DNA of 14,406 nt from Tannerellaceae bacterium (lineage in GTDB: Bacteria; Bacteroidota; Bacteroidia; Bacteroidales; Tannerellaceae): contig JAITHO010000127.1 in NCBI GenBank assembly GCA_031279915.1, positions 1 through 14,406 of the forward strand. Direction: 5' to 3'. Numbering within the stretch: position 1 is the first letter of the stretch; every line of letters starts with the position of its first letter. A program made the translations under genes and the position numbers. The notes beneath the pieces were generated by a model. The model did no database searches. It was not told the DNA's origin and saw nothing but the letters and a program-made list of their open reading frames with translations. This document shows, piece by piece, positions 1 through 7,991 of this stretch.

Positions 1-3
1 AGG

Positions 4-26
4 AAAAAGGGGCGGAATCGCTTCCG
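4..26 (-). terminator. Weak terminator-like hairpin downstream of the first TonB gene
   Basis: Read on the minus strand, a 5-bp stem (CGGAA/TTCCG, at 22-26 and 13-17) closes a GCGA tetraloop and is followed by CCCCTTTTT. It lies about 50 bases past the stop of the TonB gene at 73-765. The stem is short, so this is a tentative call. Confidence 0.3.
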
Positions 27-72
27 GCATCCTTCCTGGGAGGGGATTCGGATTACCTTCTTTAATGTTCTT

Positions 73-765
73 CTAATAACTCAATTTGAATGATACCGGA
101 ACAGTATACTTTACTCTTACCGGCTTGCCTCTCTGCTTGCCGGGGGTCCATTTCGGCATGCTGCTTACAACACGCAGGGCTTCCTTGTCCAACGCGGGAT
201 CTACGCCACGCAATACGGTTGCATCAACAATAGAGCCGTCGCTGTTAACTACAAAGCCCACTGTCACGCGGCCAGATATGCCTTGGCTTATGGCAGGCCA
301 CGGATACTGGATATTATCTCTCAAGAACCTGAATAGCTCTGCATCGCCGCCGGGAAACTGTGGCATCTCCTCTACTACGGCGAAGATCTCCTGCGAAGCT
401 TCTTCAACCTTGATCGCTACAGCTGGCTGTACGTAAGACTCCACTTGAACCGTATGTACATCATCTTCCGTTGAGCGCATGTCCTGCTGATCTATCGCTA
501 CATTATTCTCTACTATTTCCAATATTTCTGGGGTGACTTGTACTGGGAGCGGAGGAGGCGGTGGAGGAGGAGCGTCCGGGCGAGTGATCATTATGTCGAC
601 TTCCGGCATAATATCTACGATGCCTGTGTTGATCGCTCTCTTCACGTCAGCCGTACTCCACTCGAAGCCAACAAATAGTATTGCAAGCCCTACAATAAGC
701 CCCATCAGATAGTTCGACAACTTCGAACTTTCTAAACTCGCATTTTGGGATTTCTTGCTTTCCAT
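73..765 (-). CDS. TonB-family energy transducer (copy 1)
   Basis: This 230-residue protein is predicted to couple the inner-membrane proton motive force, through ExbB/ExbD, to TonB-dependent outer-membrane transporters. The sequence shows a short cytoplasmic N-terminus, one membrane anchor at about residues 19-37 (LMGLIVGLAILFVGF), a proline run (PPPPPP, about 66-73), a short acidic periplasmic linker, and a C-terminal TonB domain from about residue 130 (VEEMPQFPGG, GRVTVGFVVNSDGSI, DKEALRVV, MPKWTPGKQRGKPV). The layout matches the compact TonB proteins common in Bacteroidota. It lies 52 bases downstream of a clear paralogue in the same direction, with no promoter motif I can see in the gap, so the two are probably co-transcribed. 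No exbB, exbD or transporter gene is nearby, so its partner is unknown. The family call is firm; the specific transporter served is not knowable from this window. Confidence 0.9.
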   Translation of the reverse strand: MESKKSQNASLESSKLSNYLMGLIVGLAILFVGFEWSTADVKRAINTGIVDIMPEVDIMITRPDAPPPPPPPLPVQVTPEILEIVENNVAIDQQDMRSTEDDVHTVQVESYVQPAVAIKVEEASQEIFAVVEEMPQFPGGDAELFRFLRDNIQYPWPAISQGISGRVTVGFVVNSDGSIVDATVLRGVDPALDKEALRVVSSMPKWTPGKQRGKPVRVKYTVPVSFKLSY

Positions 766-817
766 GACTTTAATGATTAAGGGTTGCTAACTCTGAAAAG
801 ACATGCTGATTGTTCTC

Positions 818-1513
818 TTAATTCAATTTGAATGTTACCGGAACTGTAAATTTTACACGTACCGGTTTACCTCTCTGCTTGCCGGGGGTCCATTTCGGCA
901 TGATTCCTACTACACGGAGAGCCTCCTTGTCCAGCGAGGGATCTACGCCACGCAATACGGCTACATCAACGATTGACCCGTCGCGATTAACAACAAAGCC
1001 TACTGTAACCCTACCCGTTACGCCGTTCTCCTGGGCTATAACCGGATACCTTAAGTTCTCGCGAAGGAACTTCATCATCTCGGTTTCGCCTCCAGGATAT
1101 GAGGGCATCTCTTCTACTATTGCAAAGATCTCCTGAGCTGATTCTTCTTCATCTTGGGCGGCTACCGGAGCTGTCGGCACGTAAACTTGCTCCTGAGCTT
1201 TCTTCGAATCGTCTTCCGTAGAAATAATTTCGCGCTCTTCGATCTTTACATTGTCTTCCACTACTTCCAATATTTCCGGGGTGACTTGTACTGGGGGAGG
1301 AGGAGGCGGTGGAGGAGTATCTTCCGGCCTAGTGATCTCTATCTCTTCCTCGGCCAGGATCTCAGTGATACCTGTGTCGACTACCTCCTTAATGTCTTGA
1401 GTTCCCCATTCGAAGCCTACGAATAATACTGCAAGCCCTACGATAAGCCCCATCAGGTAGCTTGATATTTTCGAACTTTCTAAGTCCGCATCTTTTGATT
1501 TTTTGACTTCCAT
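818..1513 (-). CDS. TonB-family energy transducer (copy 2)
   Basis: This 231-residue protein has the same architecture as its downstream neighbour: a cytoplasmic lead, one membrane helix at about residues 19-37 (LMGLIVGLAVLFVGF), a proline run (PPPPPPPP), a linker rich in Glu and Asp, and a C-terminal TonB domain (VEEMPSYPGG, GRVTVGFVVNRDGSIVD, DKEALRVV, PKWTPGKQRGKPV). The two proteins are very similar in the anchor and C-terminal domain and diverge mainly in the linker. A 33-base stretch near the gene ends is identical (128-160 and 870-902), which points to fairly recent duplication or gene conversion. This copy is first in the presumed two-gene unit. A TATATTTG -7 box lies just upstream. 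Its role is inferred from the family: transmitting ExbB/ExbD energy to TonB-dependent outer-membrane receptors. Confidence 0.9.
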   Translation of the reverse strand: MEVKKSKDADLESSKISSYLMGLIVGLAVLFVGFEWGTQDIKEVVDTGITEILAEEEIEITRPEDTPPPPPPPPVQVTPEILEVVEDNVKIEEREIISTEDDSKKAQEQVYVPTAPVAAQDEEESAQEIFAIVEEMPSYPGGETEMMKFLRENLRYPVIAQENGVTGRVTVGFVVNRDGSIVDVAVLRGVDPSLDKEALRVVGIMPKWTPGKQRGKPVRVKFTVPVTFKLN

Positions 1514-1545
1514 ACTTGTTATATTTATAGATGTTTCTTACTTTG

Positions 1546-1553
1546 CAAATATA
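1546..1553 (-). promoter_or_regulatory. Bacteroidota-type -7 box for the tonB pair
   Basis: On the minus strand this reads TATATTTG, a full match to the Bacteroidota -7 consensus TAnnTTTG, 32 bases before the start codon at 1513. I see no convincing TTTG -33 element at the expected distance, so this rests on one box and its position. Confidence 0.5.
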
Positions 1554-1678
1554 TATATTTTTTCATTCTTTACTTACTTCATGCTCCGTCGAACCGCGTT
1601 TTTAGTTTTTTTAGCTATGAAAACAGGGTAGTCGATGGACAAATGCAAGACTGCCTCTCTAGCTTATTATCGTCACCT

Positions 1679-3043
1679 TTATGTTTCGGCATGGCTGCAG
1701 TTGTTGGAGCCGTCTTTTCGGATGGCTTTTTTCAGGATAAAGTAGCCCAGAACGCCGCCTGCAATGGATGCGGCGAAGATTCCTAGCTTGGATTGCACGA
1801 AGTGCGCTGGCTCGTCGAAGGCAAGCGAGGTTATGAATATCGACATTGTGAAGCCGATGGAGGCAAGCATCCCGATGCCCATCAAATACTGCAAATTCAT
1901 TCCCTTAGGATACTTGGCGATCTTGAGCTTCACGAGCAAATAGGTGGTGCCAATCACGCCGAGGGGCTTTCCGACAAACAGTCCGAGGGCTACTCCGAGG
2001 GCTACTGATCCCGTCCAAAGATCGGCATGTACCTGAAAGGGCACTCCTGCATTGGCTATGGCAAAAATGGGCAGGACTATGAATGTGGCTATCGGATAAA
2101 AAGCGTGCTCAAGCCGCTGAAGGGGCGGAATGGCGGCATTTGTATCTTTCTTGATCGTATCGAAAATATGTACCTGCTCCTCCGAAAGCGTGCTGCGATC
2201 GTTGAGCTGGATGAGGTTAAGGCGCGTCAGCTGGGCGTTAAGCCGGTTGATGTAGCCGCGCGGATTGATGCGAACGTCGGCGGGAATGGTGAAGGCCGAT
2301 ATCACCGCGGCTATGGTGGCATGAACTCCTGACATCACGAAGGCTGCCCACACTCCGGCGACGCCAAGTATGGCATAAAACAGCAGGTTCCGAACTCCCA
2401 TCTTGTTGCCTATGAACATTGTTCCGGCAAATAGGAATCCGTAGGTCAGGTTTATGATATCTATTTTAGATGTATAAAACAGGGCGATGACGACAACGGC
2501 TCCAAGGTCGTCAACTATGGCCAGCGCTGCCAGAAACACCTTGATGGAGGTCGGCACCCGCTTCCCAAAGAGGTATAAAACGCCCAGGGCGAACGCAATA
2601 TCCGTGGCCATCGGTATCCCCCAGCCATTCGATGCCTCCCCCGTTCTGTTCATGATATGATATATTAAGGCCGGCATCAGCATGCCTCCAACGGCCGCTG
2701 CAATAGGCAGAATCGCCATCCGAAGATTCGACAGCTCACCCTCTACAAACTCGCGCTTGAGCTCCAAACCTACGACGAAGAAAAATATTGCCATCAAACC
2801 ATCATTGATCCAGTGGTAGATGCTAAATTCCAGATACGAAACTCCGTCGAATCTGAATCCTAACTTATGTTGAAAAAATCTGAAGTAATCTGCCGATAGC
2901 GGAGAATTTGCAAAGATGAGGGCGATTAACACGGAGGCTCCCAGCACAATTCCGCTCGATTTTTCCTGCTGGATAAACTTGTGAACCGGCTGTACGAACT
3001 TGTCTATAAGATATTTTTTTTCGTGACCTTCCTGTTGCTCCAT
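1679..3043 (-). CDS. nhaA: Na+/H+ antiporter NhaA
   Basis: This 454-residue polytopic inner-membrane protein exports Na+ (or Li+) in exchange for H+, supporting pH and sodium homeostasis. Family hallmarks are visible: FFFVVGLELKREFVEGEL near residue 87, PMATDIAFALGVL with the conserved Asp near 148, LAIVDDLGAVVVIALFY with the essential Asp pair near 178-179, PLQRLEHAFYP near 306, IFAIANAGVP near 326, and FVGKPLGV with the conserved Lys near 358. The protein is longer than E. coli NhaA (388 residues). The extra length is mainly a hydrophilic segment at about 255-305 plus short terminal extensions. The chosen ATG is preceded by a good -7 box. The gene stands alone between the tonB pair and the palindrome array. 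I see no clear terminator after it. Confidence 0.96.
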   Translation of the reverse strand: MEQQEGHEKKYLIDKFVQPVHKFIQQEKSSGIVLGASVLIALIFANSPLSADYFRFFQHKLGFRFDGVSYLEFSIYHWINDGLMAIFFFVVGLELKREFVEGELSNLRMAILPIAAAVGGMLMPALIYHIMNRTGEASNGWGIPMATDIAFALGVLYLFGKRVPTSIKVFLAALAIVDDLGAVVVIALFYTSKIDIINLTYGFLFAGTMFIGNKMGVRNLLFYAILGVAGVWAAFVMSGVHATIAAVISAFTIPADVRINPRGYINRLNAQLTRLNLIQLNDRSTLSEEQVHIFDTIKKDTNAAIPPLQRLEHAFYPIATFIVLPIFAIANAGVPFQVHADLWTGSVALGVALGLFVGKPLGVIGTTYLLVKLKIAKYPKGMNLQYLMGIGMLASIGFTMSIFITSLAFDEPAHFVQSKLGIFAASIAGGVLGYFILKKAIRKDGSNNCSHAET

Positions 3044-3070
3044 GTTGAGTGTGTGTATTTTCTTTTTTTA

Positions 3071-3102
3071 CAAAGATATTCGCTTGCTTCGGCTTTTGCA
3101 AT
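3071..3102 (-). promoter_or_regulatory. Probable nhaA promoter
   Basis: On the minus strand, TATCTTTG (3071-3078) matches the Bacteroidota -7 consensus TAnnTTTG. ATTG (3099-3102), 20 bases upstream, is one base off the TTTG -33 element at the expected spacing. The -7 box is 27 bases before the nhaA start codon. Confidence 0.6.
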
Positions 3103-3239
3103 AGTTAAGGCTCATTGTTCATAAATGCCTTCTGCTCTCCTGTTTTTCTTTTCAACAAGCATAGTATAGAGCGCTTTCCAAAATAAATCTCTATCCTGAC
3201 ATGCAGCCATGATTTTACCTCCAAACTATATATTTTGCT

Positions 3240-3714
3240 CAATTCATATAGTGAATCAGCTAAAAACATTTCGTTCGCACTGATTCAGCTGCTGTATTAG
3301 CTGAAAATATTATTACGGAATCAACACACATGTTGTATTAGCTTCAAAACTATATTTTCAATCAATACATCTGTTGTATTAGCTTCAAAAACTATATTTC
3401 AACTAATACATATAATGTATTGTCATCAAAAAATTATTTTGATGCCAATACACCTGTTATATTAGCTTCAAAAATTATATTTTCATCAATACATATCATG
3501 TATTATAACCAAAACATTATTTTGGCGCCAATACATATATTGTATTAGCCTCAAAAGCTATATTTTCATCAATACATATCATGTATTATCCTCAAAACAT
3601 TATTTTGACGCTAATACATGGTATGAATCAAGACGGAAAAAGGTTTTACGGCTAATACATAACATGAATTAGCTACGAGCACAGCTTTTTCATCCAATTC
3701 AGATAGCGAATTGG
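3240..3714. repeat. Phased array of 12 degenerate palindromes, period 41-42 bp
   Basis: Twelve short inverted repeats have centres at about 3249, 3291, 3329, 3372, 3413, 3454, 3496, 3538, 3579, 3621, 3662 and 3704. The clearest are AATACAT/ATGTATT pairs at 3405-3421, 3488-3504 and 3571-3587, AATACA/TGTATT at 3364-3380 and 3530-3546, and CCAATTC/GAATTGG at 3694-3714. Arms change on both sides together in several units. Between the main palindromes are two alternating spacer types: one begins AGCTTCAAAA and ends TATTTTCATC, the other is itself palindromic (TCAAAA/TTTTGA). In the middle of the array the true unit is therefore a dimer of about 83 bp. The region is very AT-rich. It is non-coding and is not CRISPR-like, because the spacers are related rather than unique and no cas genes are present. 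Function is unknown. Confidence 0.9.
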
Positions 3715-3841
3715 AGTATCAATAATTATTTCAGCGAAAACAGGGGGTGATTTAGGCTCCGAAATAGCTTGACGAGCAAAGCAGCAGATCGGTTGATAGC
3801 GAGCCAAAGTATTCTTATACGAGCTCGGATGCGAAGGCCTA
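3715..3841. other. Gene-free stretch between the palindrome array and the eno terminator
   Basis: The 41-42 bp periodicity stops at 3714. I see no credible coding sequence, tRNA-like fold, promoter box or clear repeat in these bases. The base composition is less AT-rich than the array. An open frame runs across this stretch on the minus strand (3673-3882), but it overlaps both the array and the terminator and has no recognisable protein character. Confidence 0.5.
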
Positions 3842-3877
3842 TAAATAAAAAAGCGCCGGCCCAAATGAACCGACGCT
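3842..3877 (-). terminator. Intrinsic terminator of eno
   Basis: Read on the minus strand, AGCGTCGG (3870-3877) pairs with CCGGCGCT (3852-3859) through 8 base pairs including one U-G wobble. The loop is 10 bases, and the stem is followed directly by TTTTTTATTTAT. It lies about 107 bases past the eno stop. It would stop eno transcription before the palindrome array. Confidence 0.8.
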
Positions 3878-3983
3878 AACAAAATCTAATAAAATTAATA
3901 ATTAAGGAGTTGGTTGTGTATAATAACAAATTAAACGTCCTGTTGTGTTATGCTATGCAGAGCAGGCCCGGGCTGAAACCGTT

Positions 3984-5342
<1,359 letters not shown>

Positions 5343-5359
5343 TTAGGGGCAGGCTGTTT

Positions 5360-6601
5360 TCATGGGAGGTCGAATAGCCTGCGTAGATGCCTCTCGTATA
5401 TGTTTTCCTCGACCTGCTGTCCGACGGTTGCGGCGTTGCGTTTCAGGGCTGCCAGATAGCGGTCGGAGTTTTCGGCGGCGATTTTGTATGCCACGTGCAC
5501 GAGCTGTCGCATGTCGGGATTATATTGTGGGCTATCGGGTATGTGGCGCAGGGCCGATGCGAATTGCCGTCCGCTCCAGGCATTCACTTCGGATGCTCCG
5601 GGCAGATTCTGGCGGTTGATGTCAATGACTGTGCTGTACGGCAGGCAAAGTTCGTCGCATCGCTCAAGGGCTTCGGAGTAGATAAATTTCACCAGACGGA
5701 TAGCCTCCGCGTCGTCTGTCATCGCCAGGCCAAGCACTTCCTCCAGCCATGTGGTGCCGGCGGTTTTGATATGGAATCCGCGACCGTGCCTGCGTGCAAT
5801 GCTGCCGATAATAGGATAGAGCGAGAATTTATCGCTGCCTGAATGTATGCTCAGCTTGATGCCCTCCGGCAATCCGAAGTGTTCGACAGCCAGATTGAGC
5901 GCCTCCATGTATTCCTCAAACTGCTTGGCAAAAACGCCCAGATCGCCCACGTAGTCCACTCCCTTATGAAAGCTTCCGTGAAATCTGGGAGCTATCGTTT
6001 GCAGCCCAACTCCTTCGCGGGCAAGCTCGTGAAGGATGAAGATCAGATCGTCGGGCAACTGGCATTCCGCAGCCTCGTCCATAGATACCTCGGCCACGAA
6101 TTGCCCGCGTCCTTTGCTCTGCTCGATGTGATGGTAGATGCGAGCTGCCTCTCGGATAGCGTACAAGTAATTAGCGCCAAGCTGCCGCAGATAGGGCTCG
6201 TCGATCTCTACAGGCAGATAAAGCTCGTCGGCCAGCTTCAGGCTGCGCTCCGTAAAAGCTTCGATCTCATCCTCAGTTTCCCGCTTACCAATAAAGTCGG
6301 CAACGTCGATAGTGAAGAAGTTCGAGTCCTCAATAAACTTATCAACATTCGACATATTAATGTGATCGGCATCCGTAAACCATTGCCCCCCGTACCCCAG
6401 AGCTTTCACCGCCTCCTCCGCCTCGCGCAGAACAGCCGCCGGAGTAGAGCCCACTATTATATGTTCGCGATTTGATTTGTTCCATACCGGCGCAATATCT
6501 GTCCCAATGGCCTTCGAAGCTCTCATCAAAGCCCTTAACTGCGCCTCGCCCTGCATCGCAAAGCGATCGCCAATTCCAAAAGAATACTTGTCTAACAACA
6601 T
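5360..6601 (-). CDS. UxaE/tagaturonate epimerase-family protein
   Basis: This 413-residue, apparently soluble protein resembles what I recall of the UxaE-like (tagaturonate epimerase) family, whose characterised member interconverts D-tagaturonate and D-fructuronate in uronate catabolism. Recognisable segments are GIGDRFAMQG (9-18), APVWNKSNREH (37-47), DADHINM (77-83), FFTIDVADFIG (95-105), EVSMDEA (171-177), PRFHGSFHKGVDYVGD (205-220), SIHSGSDKFSLYP (251-263) and HIKTAGTTWLEE (277-288). The invariant-looking His, Asp and Glu residues suit a metal-dependent sugar epimerase or isomerase. It is somewhat shorter than the characterised Thermotoga enzyme as I remember it. No other uronate gene (uxaA, uxaB, uxaC, kdgK) is nearby, so the substrate is uncertain. 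It precedes eno on the same strand, but eno has its own promoter box. A near-consensus -7 box (TACTTTTA) sits at 6642-6649. Confidence 0.65.
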   Translation of the reverse strand: MLLDKYSFGIGDRFAMQGEAQLRALMRASKAIGTDIAPVWNKSNREHIIVGSTPAAVLREAEEAVKALGYGGQWFTDADHINMSNVDKFIEDSNFFTIDVADFIGKRETEDEIEAFTERSLKLADELYLPVEIDEPYLRQLGANYLYAIREAARIYHHIEQSKGRGQFVAEVSMDEAAECQLPDDLIFILHELAREGVGLQTIAPRFHGSFHKGVDYVGDLGVFAKQFEEYMEALNLAVEHFGLPEGIKLSIHSGSDKFSLYPIIGSIARRHGRGFHIKTAGTTWLEEVLGLAMTDDAEAIRLVKFIYSEALERCDELCLPYSTVIDINRQNLPGASEVNAWSGRQFASALRHIPDSPQYNPDMRQLVHVAYKIAAENSDRYLAALKRNAATVGQQVEENIYERHLRRLFDLP

Positions 6602-6726
6602 AGTGAATATATTTTGATATGATAAAAAATAATGTTCGCGCTAAAAGTAATAATAAGTTCGGAATAAAAATGCCAAGAGCTGGGGGACGATGTAGGGCGA
6701 ACGCATTTAGAATTGGCGCAGGCTAA

Positions 6727-6880
6727 TTGCCCGTTAGGGTATCCATATCAATAGAAAGTACGTTCCGTATGCACTTTCCCCGTAGGGGATACACATTAAT
6801 ATATATGCTGTGCATCCCCTACGGGGAAGTTGATGGACTTGGTAGGCACCTGTCTATTGATATGAATGCCCTACGGGCAA
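6727..6880. repeat. Nested inverted repeat (REP/BIME-like)
   Basis: The outer arms at 6727-6755 and 6853-6880 are inverted copies with one indel and two mismatches; both carry TTGCCCGT and CATATCAATAGA. The inner arms at 6773-6795 and 6809-6830 are inverted copies with one indel and one mismatch, around CCCCGTAGGGG. Each of the four arms also contains its own small hairpin (for example CCCC-gta-GGGG or GCCC-tac-GGGC). The loop between the inner arms is an AT-rich 13 bases. The pattern resembles paired repetitive extragenic palindromes, but no transposase is encoded here. Confidence 0.85.
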
Positions 6881-6895
6881 CTAAGCTCGCTACGA

Positions 6896-6945
6896 TTTGT
6901 AATCCGTGCGTTATGTACCTAAACGAATAGCGCATCGATTACAAA
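6896..6945. repeat. Inverted repeat with 15-bp arms
   Basis: TTTGTAATCCGTGCG (6896-6910) is inverted as CGCATCGATTACAAA (6931-6945), matching at 13 of 15 positions around a 20-base loop. It starts 16 bases after the nested REP-like element and may belong to the same composite repeat. Confidence 0.7.
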
Positions 6946-7145
6946 GCGGAGTGAGCCTGGTATCATCCCCCTTCGTGACGTGATATTTTTTAATGCGGTT
7001 TGCCCTCGGGAGACGATGTAGGGCGGCGCGGGCCTCTAAGCAGCAGCCTCCATTCTTGCGCGGGCGCTTTTTTTGCCGTACATTGGCCGCAGTATAGGCA
7101 ACTTCCCTATACATTATATATATGTATAACATTGAAGAATAAAAA

Positions 7146-7943
7146 ATGAAGACTCAGGAATTAATTATGGTAGCCGGAGGCGCCGGCTTTATTTTTGTTA
7201 TGACATGCATAGGCTCATCAATGGTTTTCTTTTTCCGCAAACGCACAAGCCCTCTGGCCCAGACGATATTTCTGGGATTCGCAGCGGGAATTATGGTTGC
7301 CGCCGCAGCCTTCGGATTGCTTGTGCCGGCCATCGAGGAGAGTGAAGCCGCCGGCGTAAGCGGCTGGATACCGGCCGTCGGAGGATTTGCCCTTGGCGTC
7401 CTCTTTTTGTTTGCAATCGACCGCCTGATTCCCCACCTGCACTTGTCGTCGAACACCCTCGAAGGCATTCCGACGCAGATGAAGCGCAGCAGCCTGCTCG
7501 TCTCGGCGGTAACGATCCACAACATTCCGGAGGGCATGGCCGTTGGCTTAGCCTTCGTTCTGGCCGCTCAGCATGGAGGCGATGCGGCTCAATATACGGC
7601 CGCCCTTGCTCTGGCCGCCGGCATCGGGATCCAGAATCTGCCCGAAGGAGCCGCCGTGGCCCTGCCTCTCCGCCAGGAAGGATTGAGCGCCAGCCGATCG
7701 TTTTTCCTTGGCTGCGCATCGGGGGCGGTGGAGCCCTTGTCGGCCCTTATGATGGTTGCTCTGTCGGGAATTATTGCTCCCTATATGCCCTGGCTGCTGG
7801 CTTTTGCCGCCGGAGCAATGATGTATGTGGTGGTTGAGGAACTGATTCCCGAAGCGCACTTGGGCGATCATAGCAACGTCGGAACGCTGTCGGTGATGGG
7901 CGGATTTCTGCTGATGATGGCGCTCGACGTGGCCCTGGGATAA
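7146..7943 (+). CDS. ZIP-family divalent metal transporter
   Basis: This 265-residue integral membrane protein is predicted to carry divalent metal cations (zinc most likely, possibly iron or manganese) across the inner membrane. About eight hydrophobic segments are visible. The ZIP signature sits in paired helices: HNIPEGMAVGLAF at 125-137 and QNLPEGAAVAL at 163-173, giving the His/Asn/Glu metal-binding residues. EELIPEAHLGDH near 231-242 adds a third polar cluster, and PHLHL at 96-100 falls in the loop before the signature, where ZIP proteins often carry metal-binding histidines. Length and motifs fit the GufA/ZupT-like branch. The first ATG gives a sensible N-terminal membrane segment. The gene is divergent from the epimerase-like gene across a repeat-rich region. 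An 85-base palindrome follows it and could end its transcript. The family is certain; the metal and exact subfamily are not. Confidence 0.92.
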   Translation: MKTQELIMVAGGAGFIFVMTCIGSSMVFFFRKRTSPLAQTIFLGFAAGIMVAAAAFGLLVPAIEESEAAGVSGWIPAVGGFALGVLFLFAIDRLIPHLHLSSNTLEGIPTQMKRSSLLVSAVTIHNIPEGMAVGLAFVLAAQHGGDAAQYTAALALAAGIGIQNLPEGAAVALPLRQEGLSASRSFFLGCASGAVEPLSALMMVALSGIIAPYMPWLLAFAAGAMMYVVVEELIPEAHLGDHSNVGTLSVMGGFLLMMALDVALG

Positions 7944-7991
7944 CAATCCTGCCGCTAAGGCTGTCGGATTCCGCCCAAAATCCCTAATCTA

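Larger units (their letters stand above)
6602..7145. other. Divergent intergenic region rich in REP-like repeats
   Basis: This 544-base gap lies between the minus-strand epimerase-like gene and the plus-strand ZIP gene, so it must contain both promoters. It contains a 154-base nested inverted repeat (6727-6880), another inverted repeat (6896-6945), and a 14-base direct repeat (GACGATGTAGGGCG at 6686-6699 and 7012-7025) that brackets them. The stretch 6602-6685 holds the probable promoter of the epimerase-like gene. In 7026-7145 I see no further repeat and no TAnnTTTG match for the ZIP gene. Open frames here cross the repeats and have no protein character. Confidence 0.7.

Noticed and set aside
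1..30. Possible start of a further minus-strand gene at the left edge (ATG at 30-28, preceded by AGGAAGG)
   Set aside because: Only about nine codons are visible, the ribosome-binding-like motif touches the ATG, and the same bases form a terminator-like hairpin; there is too little to call a gene.
3240..3714. CRISPR array candidate, because of regular repeats at about 41 bp
   Set aside because: The repeats are degenerate palindromes and the spacers are related to each other in alternating classes, not unique. There is no leader and no cas gene.
3673..3882. 69-residue minus-strand open frame upstream of the array
   Set aside because: It overlaps the eno terminator and the end of the palindrome array and has no recognisable protein features.
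6727..6930. 67-residue plus-strand open frame in the divergent gap
   Set aside because: It is a translation of the nested inverted repeat and has no independent support.
7026..7075. Possible terminator from GCGCGGGC followed by a T-run near 7067
   Set aside because: The two GCGCGGGC copies (7027 and 7058) are direct repeats, not inverted, so they do not form a stem before the T-run.
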